Shown here one piece after another: positions 1 through 6,391 of a DNA stretch of 24,106 bases (the first letter of the stretch is position 1; every line of letters starts with the position of its first letter). The notes beneath the pieces were generated by a model, which was not told the origin of the DNA, ran no database searches, and saw only the letters and a program-made list of their open reading frames with translations. The stretch is from Candidatus Methanofastidiosia archaeon (lineage in GTDB: Archaea; Methanobacteriota_B; Thermococci; Methanofastidiosales; Methanofastidiosaceae). The stretch spans positions 1 through 24,106 of the forward strand of contig PWMA01000050.1 in the NCBI GenBank assembly GCA_003558335.1, in the 5' to 3' direction. The translations under genes were made by a program, and so were the position numbers.

Positions 1-67
1 TGAAGAGTATCAAGAGGCAATAGAAGAAGCTGACAGACTCTACCAAGAGATTTCAAACATGAGATAA
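1..67 (+). CDS. C-terminal end of an unidentified protein (partial)
   Basis: An open frame enters from the left edge and ends at the TAA at 65-67. The 21 visible residues run from Glu-Glu-Tyr-Gln to Asn-Met-Arg and are rich in Glu, Ala and Ile, in keeping with a terminal alpha helix such as a TPR or coiled-coil end. Nothing more can be said about function. The other frames of this stretch close quickly, and the AT-rich spacer that starts right after the stop supports a real gene end. It converges with the small gene that ends at 142. Confidence 0.55.
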   Translation, partial: EEYQEAIEEADRLYQEISNMR

Positions 68-141
68 AGCTACTTTTTTAAATTATTTTCTTTTATAAAT
101 AAAATAAATATTAATAATATTTTTTATACAACTGAAACGAT

Positions 142-432
142 TTATATATCTTCCAAAAAGTCTTCCATCCCTATATCTTCTACAACCCTATTGATCTGCT
201 TTAGGGGGAGATTCGTTTTTGTATACAAATCTATAATATCAACCTCTTCAACACCTTGGGCTTTCAAAGATTCTATTACCTCTTCCACAATAAACTTTGC
301 CCCTCTGTCAGATATTATAATCTCTGAATTTTTCTTTAAGCTTTCTATCTCCTTTTCCAAAACTTCTATCTTTTCTAAAAGAGGTTGTACAACGCTATCC
401 TTACTATCTTCAAGTGATCCTAAGTACGTCAT
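142..432 (-). CDS. Small coiled-coil protein of unknown function (96 aa)
   Basis: I do not recognise the family. Residues about 10-40 form a heptad-like helix rich in Leu, Ile, Glu and Lys (around EKIEVLEKEIESLKK), suggesting a coiled coil and so oligomerisation. Residues about 45-96 look like a small acidic helical domain, with an IVEEVIESL helix, a 'DLYTKTNLPLKQINRVVEDI' stretch that resembles a helix-turn-helix, and a short acidic tail. The latter suggests DNA or protein binding, but this is only inference. A TATA box on the minus strand at 452-459 lies about 24 bases before the ATG, so the mRNA is probably leaderless and monocistronic. It diverges from the MarC gene. The promoter and ordinary codon use support a real gene; no signal peptide or membrane segment is present. 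Confidence 0.7.
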   Translation of the reverse strand: MTYLGSLEDSKDSVVQPLLEKIEVLEKEIESLKKNSEIIISDRGAKFIVEEVIESLKAQGVEEVDIIDLYTKTNLPLKQINRVVEDIGMEDFLEDI

Positions 433-451
433 AGTATAACTTTTGATTACT

Positions 452-459
452 TATTTAAA
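452..459 (-). promoter_or_regulatory. TATA box for the small coiled-coil gene
   Basis: The minus strand reads TTTAAATA, centred about 24 bases before the ATG at 432. No SD lies before that ATG, so transcription probably starts at the start codon. Confidence 0.55.
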
Positions 460-486
460 AAGTTTATTATCTTTAAAAAGAGAATA

Positions 487-494
487 TTTATAAA
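487..494 (+). promoter_or_regulatory. TATA box for the MarC-family gene
   Basis: TTTATAAA, centred about 26 bases before the ATG at 517, with no SD between them. This is the textbook archaeal box, and the spacing predicts a leaderless transcript. Confidence 0.65.
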
Positions 495-516
495 ACATTT
501 TTAGCTCTCTATATCT

Positions 517-1149
517 ATGGCATTCTTTGCTTTCTTTGTCTATGCATTCACGTCAATCTTTGTAATTGTAAATCCAGTAGGCTCTATGTTCACATTTTTG
601 TCCCTAACTACAGACAAAACTAAAAAAGAAAGAATAAGATTAGGGACAAGGGCGGTATTAATTGCATGCCTTTTAGCAATAATATTTGCCTTGGCTGGAG
701 AGCTCATATTAATATTCTTTGGAGTTACAGTAGACAGTCTTAGAATTGCAGGAGGAATCATCCTTTTTAAAGTCGCCCTTGACATGGTCTATGCAAAGGT
801 ATCAAGGGATAGTTTTACAGAAGAGGAGAGAACAGATGCAATAGACAGGGAAGATATATCTGTTTTTCCAGTGGCAATACCTATTCTAACTGGCCCTGGT
901 ACAATAACAACAGTAATCGTTATATTTAGGTCTGTTCCAACAATAGAGTTAAAGCTTGTCACAATAGCTGCAATTCTTGTGACATTTGCATTAACCTATC
1001 TAATCTTTAGATTTTCTACCCAAATCAACAGGGTCTTGGGCTTAACAGGAACGCTTGTATTCACACGTATAATGGGTCTACTTTTAGGGGCAATAGCCAT
1101 AGACTTTTTGATAACAGGTGTTAAAAATGTCTTTGCTACAATAATTTAA
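517..1149 (+). CDS. MarC family integral membrane protein
   Basis: A 210-residue, very hydrophobic protein with about six membrane segments, the usual size of the MarC (UPF0056) family. Visible family landmarks are the Asn-Pro-Val-Gly motif near residues 19-22 (VNPVGSMFTFLSLT), the GGIILFKVALDM helix near residue 80, the PVAIPILTGPGTITTVIV segment in the middle, and the GLLLGAIAIDFLITGVK helix at the end. The two Pro/Gly-rich repeats suggest an internal duplication, as in other transporter-like folds. The family was once linked to multiple antibiotic resistance in E. coli, but that link was withdrawn, and the substrate is unknown. The start is set by the TATA box 26 bases upstream. The gene stands alone and converges on the noncoding RNA that ends two bases past its stop codon. 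Confidence 0.9.
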   Translation: MAFFAFFVYAFTSIFVIVNPVGSMFTFLSLTTDKTKKERIRLGTRAVLIACLLAIIFALAGELILIFFGVTVDSLRIAGGIILFKVALDMVYAKVSRDSFTEEERTDAIDREDISVFPVAIPILTGPGTITTVIVIFRSVPTIELKLVTIAAILVTFALTYLIFRFSTQINRVLGLTGTLVFTRIMGLLLGAIAIDFLITGVKNVFATII

Positions 1150-1150
1150 T

Positions 1151-1157
1151 AAAAAAA
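1151..1157 (-). terminator. Oligo-T terminator of the noncoding RNA
   Basis: Seven T on the minus strand, five bases after the last paired base of the closing stem (1163). Runs of T are the usual archaeal termination signal. Confidence 0.6.
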
Positions 1158-1440
1158 GAGTGCCACAGTTTGTCGCTTTGCCTTAACAACATCTTAAGGT
1201 ATTTTCCGATGTTTCGACGTCTCGAAACGGTCTCACCAAAGTTTTGAAAGAAACATAAATGCTTCTTTCAAAGCCCCAAATTTTACTTTGGTAAAGGTTA
1301 TCGACCATACTCGGAAGCTCTCTTAATCCAGATGCTTTATACCTTCAGATAGGGACAAACCCTTTTCATAAAGGCAGTGTCAGCGTCTGGAAACAGAGAT
1401 ACACCTAGATGTTGCACCAAGCAAAGTTTCGACCTGTGGT
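1151..1440 (-). ncRNA. Structured noncoding RNA of unrecognised family, about 290 nt
   Basis: No coding frame explains this stretch, but pairing does. Its ends close a long stem: 1163-1168 with 1434-1439, 1172-1175 with 1430-1433, 1176-1181 with 1421-1426, and 1187-1194 with 1407-1414. Inside lie two domains. One is 1328-1335 with 1383-1390, enclosing 1342-1345/1371-1374 and the hairpin 1351-1354/1360-1363. The other is 1206-1209 with 1311-1314, enclosing a 7-bp hairpin (1211-1217/1222-1228), 1229-1232/1303-1306, 1235-1241/1286-1292 and a 10-bp hairpin (1243-1252/1263-1272). The minus strand is chosen because a TATA box at 1463-1470 predicts a start at A1440, one base before the closing stem, and because seven T follow the stem at 1157-1151. 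I looked for the conserved SRP RNA helix 8 (GGAAG...AGCA) and the RNase P cores (GAGGAAAGUCC, ACAGAA...GCUUA) and found neither, although the length would suit both. Existence is well supported; identity is open. Confidence 0.75.
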
Positions 1441-1462
1441 AACTACAATAGAAGTTTTTCAC

Positions 1463-1470
1463 ATATTTAA
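1463..1470 (-). promoter_or_regulatory. TATA box of the noncoding RNA
   Basis: The minus strand reads AACC then TTAAATAT, i.e. a possible BRE followed by a TATA box. It is centred 26-27 bases before A1440, the predicted first base of the RNA, which matches the spacing of the leaderless genes in the window. Confidence 0.6.
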
Positions 1471-1490
1471 GGTTAACTGTTTTTCAAGTA

Positions 1491-2396
1491 TCAAAACTCT
1501 CTTATTAAATACTCTGCAATGCCGTACCCCTTCTTTCCATCAAACTGATACTCGCAAAGTGTTTCATACATAGCAGATTGGCTCTTGCCATCACTACTTA
1601 CAAATGGCAATCTAATGCTCTTTAATACCCTTGCCTTTATTTTGTGCATCTCTTTCGTTTCATCTGTTATCTCTATATCTAAAAACTCTGGACTTCCGTC
1701 TTCTCTGTAGGTAGTCTTTATATCGGCCTTAACTACCGGACGATTTTCTCCACCGATATAGATAAAGCCAGCATCGACCTCCCCCTCACTAACACTTAGC
1801 TTTGTAACATTTAGGGCTAGAGTTTCTGAGAACTGTGAAGTTAGCCATATCCACATCTTTGGAGCATTCCAGTCTCTAACACCCCAAGAGTGATCCCTTT
1901 CACCAAGGCCTGAAACAGCATATTTTTTGCCGCGGACTGTAAGCTCTCCAACTACCCTTCCAAACTGCTCTAGATGCTCAGATGCAACAGATTGAGATAT
2001 TTTTTCTTTAAAGCCGCTAACGCAATTTCTATAGTCAAAGATTTCGTTTAAGCCAGAAAACTCAAAATCAAAAGAGACCCTAACTTCTTTATTTAAGGAA
2101 AAGTCTACTAGAGCTCCATCAAAGGACATACCCCATTTACGCTCAGGCTCTATCATTTTAAAGGAAAGCCCCTTTGCAGCTAAAAAATCGCTATCATAAA
2201 CATCATCATCCTTTAATCCAATATAACTACCATCAGAAAGCATAAAAAAGCAGAACATGTTCTTTATGGATTTGTTAGGTTTTAGGCCTATCCTCATAAA
2301 TCCGCATATGTCATTTTTTTCGTCATAAAAGTTAAAGTAAAAACTCTCACTCCACTCAATGTGAGAGCTTTTTTCGTGTAAAACATCTGTATTCAT
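1491..2396 (-). CDS. CrtC/AttH-like lipocalin-fold protein
   Basis: A 301-residue soluble protein with many alternating beta-strand-like segments and no signal peptide. Its most telling motif lies near residues 164-178: Gly-Leu-Gly-Glu-Arg-Asp-His-Ser-Trp-Gly-Val-Arg-Asp-Trp, followed by WIWLTSQF. The RDHSWG-RDW signature is one I associate with the double-lipocalin superfamily that includes hydroxyneurosporene synthase (CrtC), AttH and related small-molecule-acting proteins. The ligand, and whether it is an enzyme, cannot be read from the sequence. It starts on the stop codon of the dikinase gene (TAATG, one base shared), so the two are co-translated and very likely act in one pathway. The closing segment (GYGIAEYLIREF) looks complete. 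Confidence is high for a real gene and moderate for the fold. Confidence 0.65.
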   Translation of the reverse strand: MNTDVLHEKSSHIEWSESFYFNFYDEKNDICGFMRIGLKPNKSIKNMFCFFMLSDGSYIGLKDDDVYDSDFLAAKGLSFKMIEPERKWGMSFDGALVDFSLNKEVRVSFDFEFSGLNEIFDYRNCVSGFKEKISQSVASEHLEQFGRVVGELTVRGKKYAVSGLGERDHSWGVRDWNAPKMWIWLTSQFSETLALNVTKLSVSEGEVDAGFIYIGGENRPVVKADIKTTYREDGSPEFLDIEITDETKEMHKIKARVLKSIRLPFVSSDGKSQSAMYETLCEYQFDGKKGYGIAEYLIREF

Positions 2397-5011
2397 TAAA
2401 ATCCCTCTAGGTAGATAACCCCCTCGTTTCCGTCTATCTTTACCTTTTGGCCGTTTTTAAATATCTTGGTTGCGTTACTTATAGCTGTTACAGCAGGTAT
2501 GCCGTACTCCCTTGAAACAACAGCACCATGGGAAAGAATTCCTCCTGTCTCTGTAATCAATCCCGCTATCTTGGAAAAAACAGGGGTCCAGCCTGGGTCT
2601 GTGTTGGATGTTACAAGTATCTCAAAATCCTTTACCTTTGATAGGTCCTTTATAGATTCCACAACTCTAACAACTCCATAAGACACCCCAGGGCTAGAAG
2701 ATGTGCCAGTTATTTTCATCAAATTGTCCTCTCTTTCTACAGTATCGTCAAACTCAACGCTTCCCTTCAAAAACTTTGGCGGCAGAATGTTTTTGTACCT
2801 TTCAAACTCTTCACTTCTCTTTCTTATAACTTCCTTGTCAGCTTTTAACCTTCCCTTTGAAATGTCGAATATCTCCTCCTTTGACAAAAAGAATACGTCC
2901 ATCTCATGCTCAATAATGCCTCTCTCTGAAAATCTCCTTCCATACTCCATGAAAAGCCGCCTCTCCCTTAAAAGCTCGTGATCAAGGTAGAACCTTTGAT
3001 TTTCTCTAAATATGAGGTACCTTTGCGCATAGTCTAAAACCTTTTTGAATACAGGTTTTTTTATAGCCCCGTATTTCGTCTTTGAAATAGCTTCAGTTAT
3101 CTCGATTTCAGCCTTTAATCTCTCTTCTTTTTTCCTTTTCTCTAACTCTTCTAAATCAAATTCTACTGAGTCTACTAGGCTTTTTAAAATCTCTACCACC
3201 AGAGAAGGGTCTTCCTTCCACCTTGGGAAATAAATCTCTCTGGTATGGGAGCGATGGCCATAACTTTCCATAAACTCGCTAAACTTATATGAAAACTCCT
3301 TTAGCTCTTCATCACGCTCTAGCCTTTCTAGAAACTCATCTGAGGGAAGAGTTTCAAGTAACTCTTTTACCTTTTTGTCCTTTTTAGCTTCCTTTGATAG
3401 CTTTGTTACAGCTAGATTTGTCAAGATTGTCTTGTTGTCTGGAAGCCCTGTAATTAACTTTGAGTAAAGCACCCCATGATTGTCGTCTAGCCAGTCTTTT
3501 AGCCATCTCTTTAGAATAAGGTTTGAGCCTATGCTGTGCGTTACCATCCCATACCTTATCAGCCTATAATGCTTTAGGGATTTTTTTCTAAGTTTTAAAA
3601 ACTCGTTGTAAAGCTCTTCATCAGTTAACTCTTCTAAATTTATGTTATCAAACTCTTTTAGATACTCTAGATAATCTTTTGCCCATCTACGGTAAGCTTT
3701 GTCAGTTTTTGATATCTTACCATCAGGGTCTAAGATTGCAACTCTAATCTCTGCAAGAATTCTTTTGAAGAGCTTTGCATCAGCGTTAGCTATTCTCTCT
3801 TGGCTGTTTTTTGGAAAGTAGTTTAATAGCTCCTTTGTCCTTCCGATTTTTGGATTGTATGTAAAAACATCCTCTAGCGCTTTAGCATTAAAGTAGACGT
3901 GACCTTTGTGGAGTTTTAGGAGATTTTTGTTTTTTAGCTCTTTGTAACCCATTATCTTGGCCCCTTCCTTAAAAACATAACTTGAAAGATACTCGCCAAG
4001 AAGTGAAAAAAATAGGGGAGATGTCACATCTGCCCAGTACTCATCTGAGTAGCCCCTTGTCCAAAGCGTCTCATCCTTATCAATAGTTGTAATGTTTCGC
4101 GATTGCAAAACAAATACTTGTCCTTCGTTTACTGCCCACTCTATATCTTGGGGCGCTTTAAAGTAAGACTCTATCCTTTCTCCTAAGTTTGAAAGTCGCA
4201 GTATCTCTTCATCATTTAAAGAGGGTGCAAAAGACTTTGATTTACTGACATCACTTTTCATATTTCCGTCATTAGAAAAATAAACTGCCTTTTTTTTCTC
4301 GCTTATTTTTTTGTAGATAATCTCTTTTGAATTTTTGTCAACAGTAAATCTATCTGGACTCACTATACCAGAAACTATTGATTCTCCTAGGCCCCAGCTT
4401 GACTCTATTAATATCTTACTTTTATCTCCCGTTATAGGGTCTGAAGTAAACATCACTCCAGAAGCCTTAGCATCTACCATCTCCTGCACAACTACAGCTA
4501 TACCTCCTTCGATGTGCGAGATGTTCGCATTTTCTCTGTAAACAATCGCCCTCTCATTCCAATAGGAAGCCCAGCAAAGCTTAATGTGCTCTATAACATC
4601 CTCAGTTTTTACATTTAGAAAAGAGTCTTGCTGGCCTGCAAATGATGCCTCTGCTAAATCCTCTAAAAGTGCAGATGAGCGAACAGCCCAAAATCTTTGA
4701 TTCTTATGGTTTGACAGAGTTTTTTCTATAACAGAGCTATTAATTTCTCCTGCTATAATCAACCCTTGGATGTTTTTTGAAGCGAAAGAAACGCTTTTTT
4801 TATTGTTAAATTTTGTGGACTTTAAAAGCTCTGATATCTTCTCTTTGAAGTTGTTTTCATCAATAAACTTTTCAAAAGCGCGGGTAGTTACAACAAATCC
4901 ATCAGGGACGTTAAACCCCTCCCTCATTAGTAAAGAAAGGTTTAAACCCTTGTTTCCGACAGATTTAAAATCGTATTTTTTGATATCGGAAAAAGATAGG
5001 ACTTCTGACAT
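2396..5011 (-). CDS. Rifampin phosphotransferase-like ATP/PEP-type dikinase
   Basis: 871 residues in three parts. Residues about 8-310 are a PEP/pyruvate-binding ATP-grasp domain, with Lys21, Arg111 in AVRSSALLEDL, SGVMFTSDP at 184-192, ESSWGLGESIVSG at 203-215 and the closing VLQSRNIT. Residues about 315-765 hold a helical substrate domain with GHRSHTREIYFPRW at 585-598. Residues about 770-871 are the swivelling phosphohistidine domain, with TGGILSHGAVVSREYGIPA and the catalytic histidine at 828. This architecture, the length and the histidine position match rifampin phosphotransferases of about 865 residues (catalytic His825 in the Listeria enzyme, as I recall). PEP synthase is unlikely because its C-terminal TIM barrel is missing. 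The reaction would use ATP and water to phosphorylate a hydroxyl on a small molecule, giving AMP and phosphate. An archaeon hardly needs to inactivate rifampin, so the substrate is probably a native metabolite. First gene of a two-gene operon with the CrtC/AttH-like protein. Confidence 0.85.
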   Translation of the reverse strand: MSEVLSFSDIKKYDFKSVGNKGLNLSLLMREGFNVPDGFVVTTRAFEKFIDENNFKEKISELLKSTKFNNKKSVSFASKNIQGLIIAGEINSSVIEKTLSNHKNQRFWAVRSSALLEDLAEASFAGQQDSFLNVKTEDVIEHIKLCWASYWNERAIVYRENANISHIEGGIAVVVQEMVDAKASGVMFTSDPITGDKSKILIESSWGLGESIVSGIVSPDRFTVDKNSKEIIYKKISEKKKAVYFSNDGNMKSDVSKSKSFAPSLNDEEILRLSNLGERIESYFKAPQDIEWAVNEGQVFVLQSRNITTIDKDETLWTRGYSDEYWADVTSPLFFSLLGEYLSSYVFKEGAKIMGYKELKNKNLLKLHKGHVYFNAKALEDVFTYNPKIGRTKELLNYFPKNSQERIANADAKLFKRILAEIRVAILDPDGKISKTDKAYRRWAKDYLEYLKEFDNINLEELTDEELYNEFLKLRKKSLKHYRLIRYGMVTHSIGSNLILKRWLKDWLDDNHGVLYSKLITGLPDNKTILTNLAVTKLSKEAKKDKKVKELLETLPSDEFLERLERDEELKEFSYKFSEFMESYGHRSHTREIYFPRWKEDPSLVVEILKSLVDSVEFDLEELEKRKKEERLKAEIEITEAISKTKYGAIKKPVFKKVLDYAQRYLIFRENQRFYLDHELLRERRLFMEYGRRFSERGIIEHEMDVFFLSKEEIFDISKGRLKADKEVIRKRSEEFERYKNILPPKFLKGSVEFDDTVEREDNLMKITGTSSSPGVSYGVVRVVESIKDLSKVKDFEILVTSNTDPGWTPVFSKIAGLITETGGILSHGAVVSREYGIPAVTAISNATKIFKNGQKVKIDGNEGVIYLEGF

Positions 5012-5045
5012 AGAGACACTTCTTTTTTAGTCAATTTAATTAAAT

Positions 5046-5053
5046 GTTTATAA
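5046..5053 (-). promoter_or_regulatory. Probable TATA box of the dikinase operon
   Basis: The minus strand reads TTTATAAA followed by C, about 39 bases before the ATG at 5011. This would leave a leader of roughly 13 bases. A second AT-rich box (TTTAATTAA) at 5036-5044 is nearer and could be used instead. Confidence 0.45.
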
Positions 5054-5075
5054 ACTTTTGTTTCGTTCTCCATTA

Positions 5076-5083
5076 AAAATAAA
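5076..5083 (+). promoter_or_regulatory. TATA box for nreA
   Basis: AAATAAAT inside an A-rich run, centred about 27 bases before the ATG at 5107, with no SD between; leaderless start predicted. Confidence 0.45.
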
Positions 5084-5106
5084 TAACTTGTTTTAACACC
5101 TTATCT

Positions 5107-6339
5107 ATGCATGCTCCAAAGAGTTCTCTTTGCACGCTGTGCAGAGGCTACAAAAAGCTCTGTAAGAGAGAAGTCTGTCCCATACTTGAAAAAAAGCGAA
5201 TCAGGGAATCTATAACACCCTTGATGAAAAAGGACATATTTGGAGCATCACCTTCTGCCTTTTTTGTTGGTGATTGGAACTATCCCAATGTGCTTGTGGG
5301 CCCGCTTGTCCCTCCTGTTCATGAAGGCACTGATATTTTTGATCTGCCTGAAAGTTGGCACGGAAAAGAGCTAGACGAGATAATCAGATTTAGGTCTCTA
5401 CTTGTTAGGTCGAAAGAGTTTCTAAAGGTAACAGACGCTAAAAACCCCAATGGATATCTGGAAAAAAGTCAAGAGATTGTAATGTCAAAAAAACCAATAG
5501 ATGTTGAGCTAACATTAAAAAAAGCCCCTCACTTTTCTTTAGAGTTTTCGCAGTTTTCTCCTCCTACAGGCCCTTCTGGATTTGTCGAAGCATTTAAGAT
5601 TACTGAAAATCCCAAAGTTCCAAGGACAATAGATAAAATAAGCTCTGATGACATAAAGGCTTCCAAAGGGATATCTATACTCTATGACAAAGATATAGAG
5701 GTCTCCCACATCTCAAAACTTCTCTCTGCTGGCCTATTGGGTGAAGAGAAAAAGAGAAAACTTGTTCCAACAAGATGGAGTATCACAGCAACAGATGACA
5801 CGCTTTCTAAGTCTCATTTAAAGAAGGTAAAGACATATCCAGAGATAAACAAGTTTCAGGTCTATTACGATGAAGATGTTGGAAATAGGTTTGTGGTAAT
5901 ACTTTTACCCTCAATGTGGAGCTATGAGTTCTTAGAGTGCTGGCTTCCTGGCTCTCTATTTTTAGATACCGCTCTTTCTCCTAGCGTTATATCTGATTAT
6001 GAGCCTTTTCAAGGAAGAAAGCAGTATGCTTCTCTTACTGCCGGCGCATACTATGCGGCCAGATTTTCTGTAACTGAACACCTTTTTGAAAAGAGAAGGC
6101 AGGCTCAAGCCTTGGTATTCATGGAGGTCTATCCAACTTACCACACACCTATTGGCGTTTGGAGAGTCAGGGAGATTACAAGAACGGCTTTAGAAAAAAA
6201 GCCAGAGTATTTTGATACTGAAGAGGAAGCATTAAAGAGGGCATCTAAACTCTTAACTGCTCCATTTGAAAAGTACAGAGAAAAGAGCAAACTATTAAGC
6301 TTTAAACACAAGCAAAAAACACTATTTGACTGGATTTAA
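5107..6339 (+). CDS. nreA: NreA-type DNA repair protein with PCNA-binding tail
   Basis: 410 residues. The N-terminus carries a four-cysteine zinc site (Cys9, Cys12, Cys19, Cys24), followed by the family block SPSAFFVGDWNYPNVLVGPL near 47-66 and PPTGPSG near 155. The C-terminal half includes WSITATDD, an ILLPSMWSYEFLECWLPG block and ASLTAGAYYAAR, all typical of archaeal Nre proteins. The last eight residues, QKTLFDWI (403-410), form a canonical PIP box (Gln, then a hydrophobic residue, then an aromatic), so the protein should dock on the sliding clamp PCNA. NreA of haloarchaea helps repair interstrand or mitomycin-type DNA damage; the catalytic activity is not known. The ATG at 5107 is preceded by a TATA box at leaderless distance and by no SD. 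The ubiD-family gene follows after 52 bases. Confidence 0.92.
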   Translation: MHAPKSSLCTLCRGYKKLCKREVCPILEKKRIRESITPLMKKDIFGASPSAFFVGDWNYPNVLVGPLVPPVHEGTDIFDLPESWHGKELDEIIRFRSLLVRSKEFLKVTDAKNPNGYLEKSQEIVMSKKPIDVELTLKKAPHFSLEFSQFSPPTGPSGFVEAFKITENPKVPRTIDKISSDDIKASKGISILYDKDIEVSHISKLLSAGLLGEEKKRKLVPTRWSITATDDTLSKSHLKKVKTYPEINKFQVYYDEDVGNRFVVILLPSMWSYEFLECWLPGSLFLDTALSPSVISDYEPFQGRKQYASLTAGAYYAARFSVTEHLFEKRRQAQALVFMEVYPTYHTPIGVWRVREITRTALEKKPEYFDTEEEALKRASKLLTAPFEKYREKSKLLSFKHKQKTLFDWI

Positions 6340-6381
6340 ATAATTAGAAAGGCTTTTATCCTTTCATACGCTGATATTTTT

Positions 6382-6386
6382 AGGTG
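6382..6386 (+). promoter_or_regulatory. SD site of the UbiD-family gene
   Basis: AGGTG, five bases before the ATG at 6392. It fixes the start and shows that this gene has a leader or is read through from nreA. Confidence 0.65.
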
Positions 6387-6391
6387 TTTTA

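Noticed and set aside
106..125. AT-only palindrome (AAATATTA-A-TAATATTT) followed by T-run as a terminator for the partial first gene
   Set aside because: Such palindromes arise easily in A+T-only spacers, and the hairpin would be weak. A six-T run at 74-79 is an equally good archaeal terminator, so neither was annotated.
1151..1440. SRP RNA or RNase P RNA as the identity of the structured RNA
   Set aside because: Length and closing stem would fit, but neither the SRP helix 8 core nor the RNase P conserved regions is seen on either strand. I kept the RNA and rejected the naming.
2396..5011. PEP synthase (ppsA) as the name for the dikinase
   Set aside because: The C-terminal PEP-binding TIM barrel is absent, and the phosphohistidine domain is last, as in rifampin phosphotransferases.
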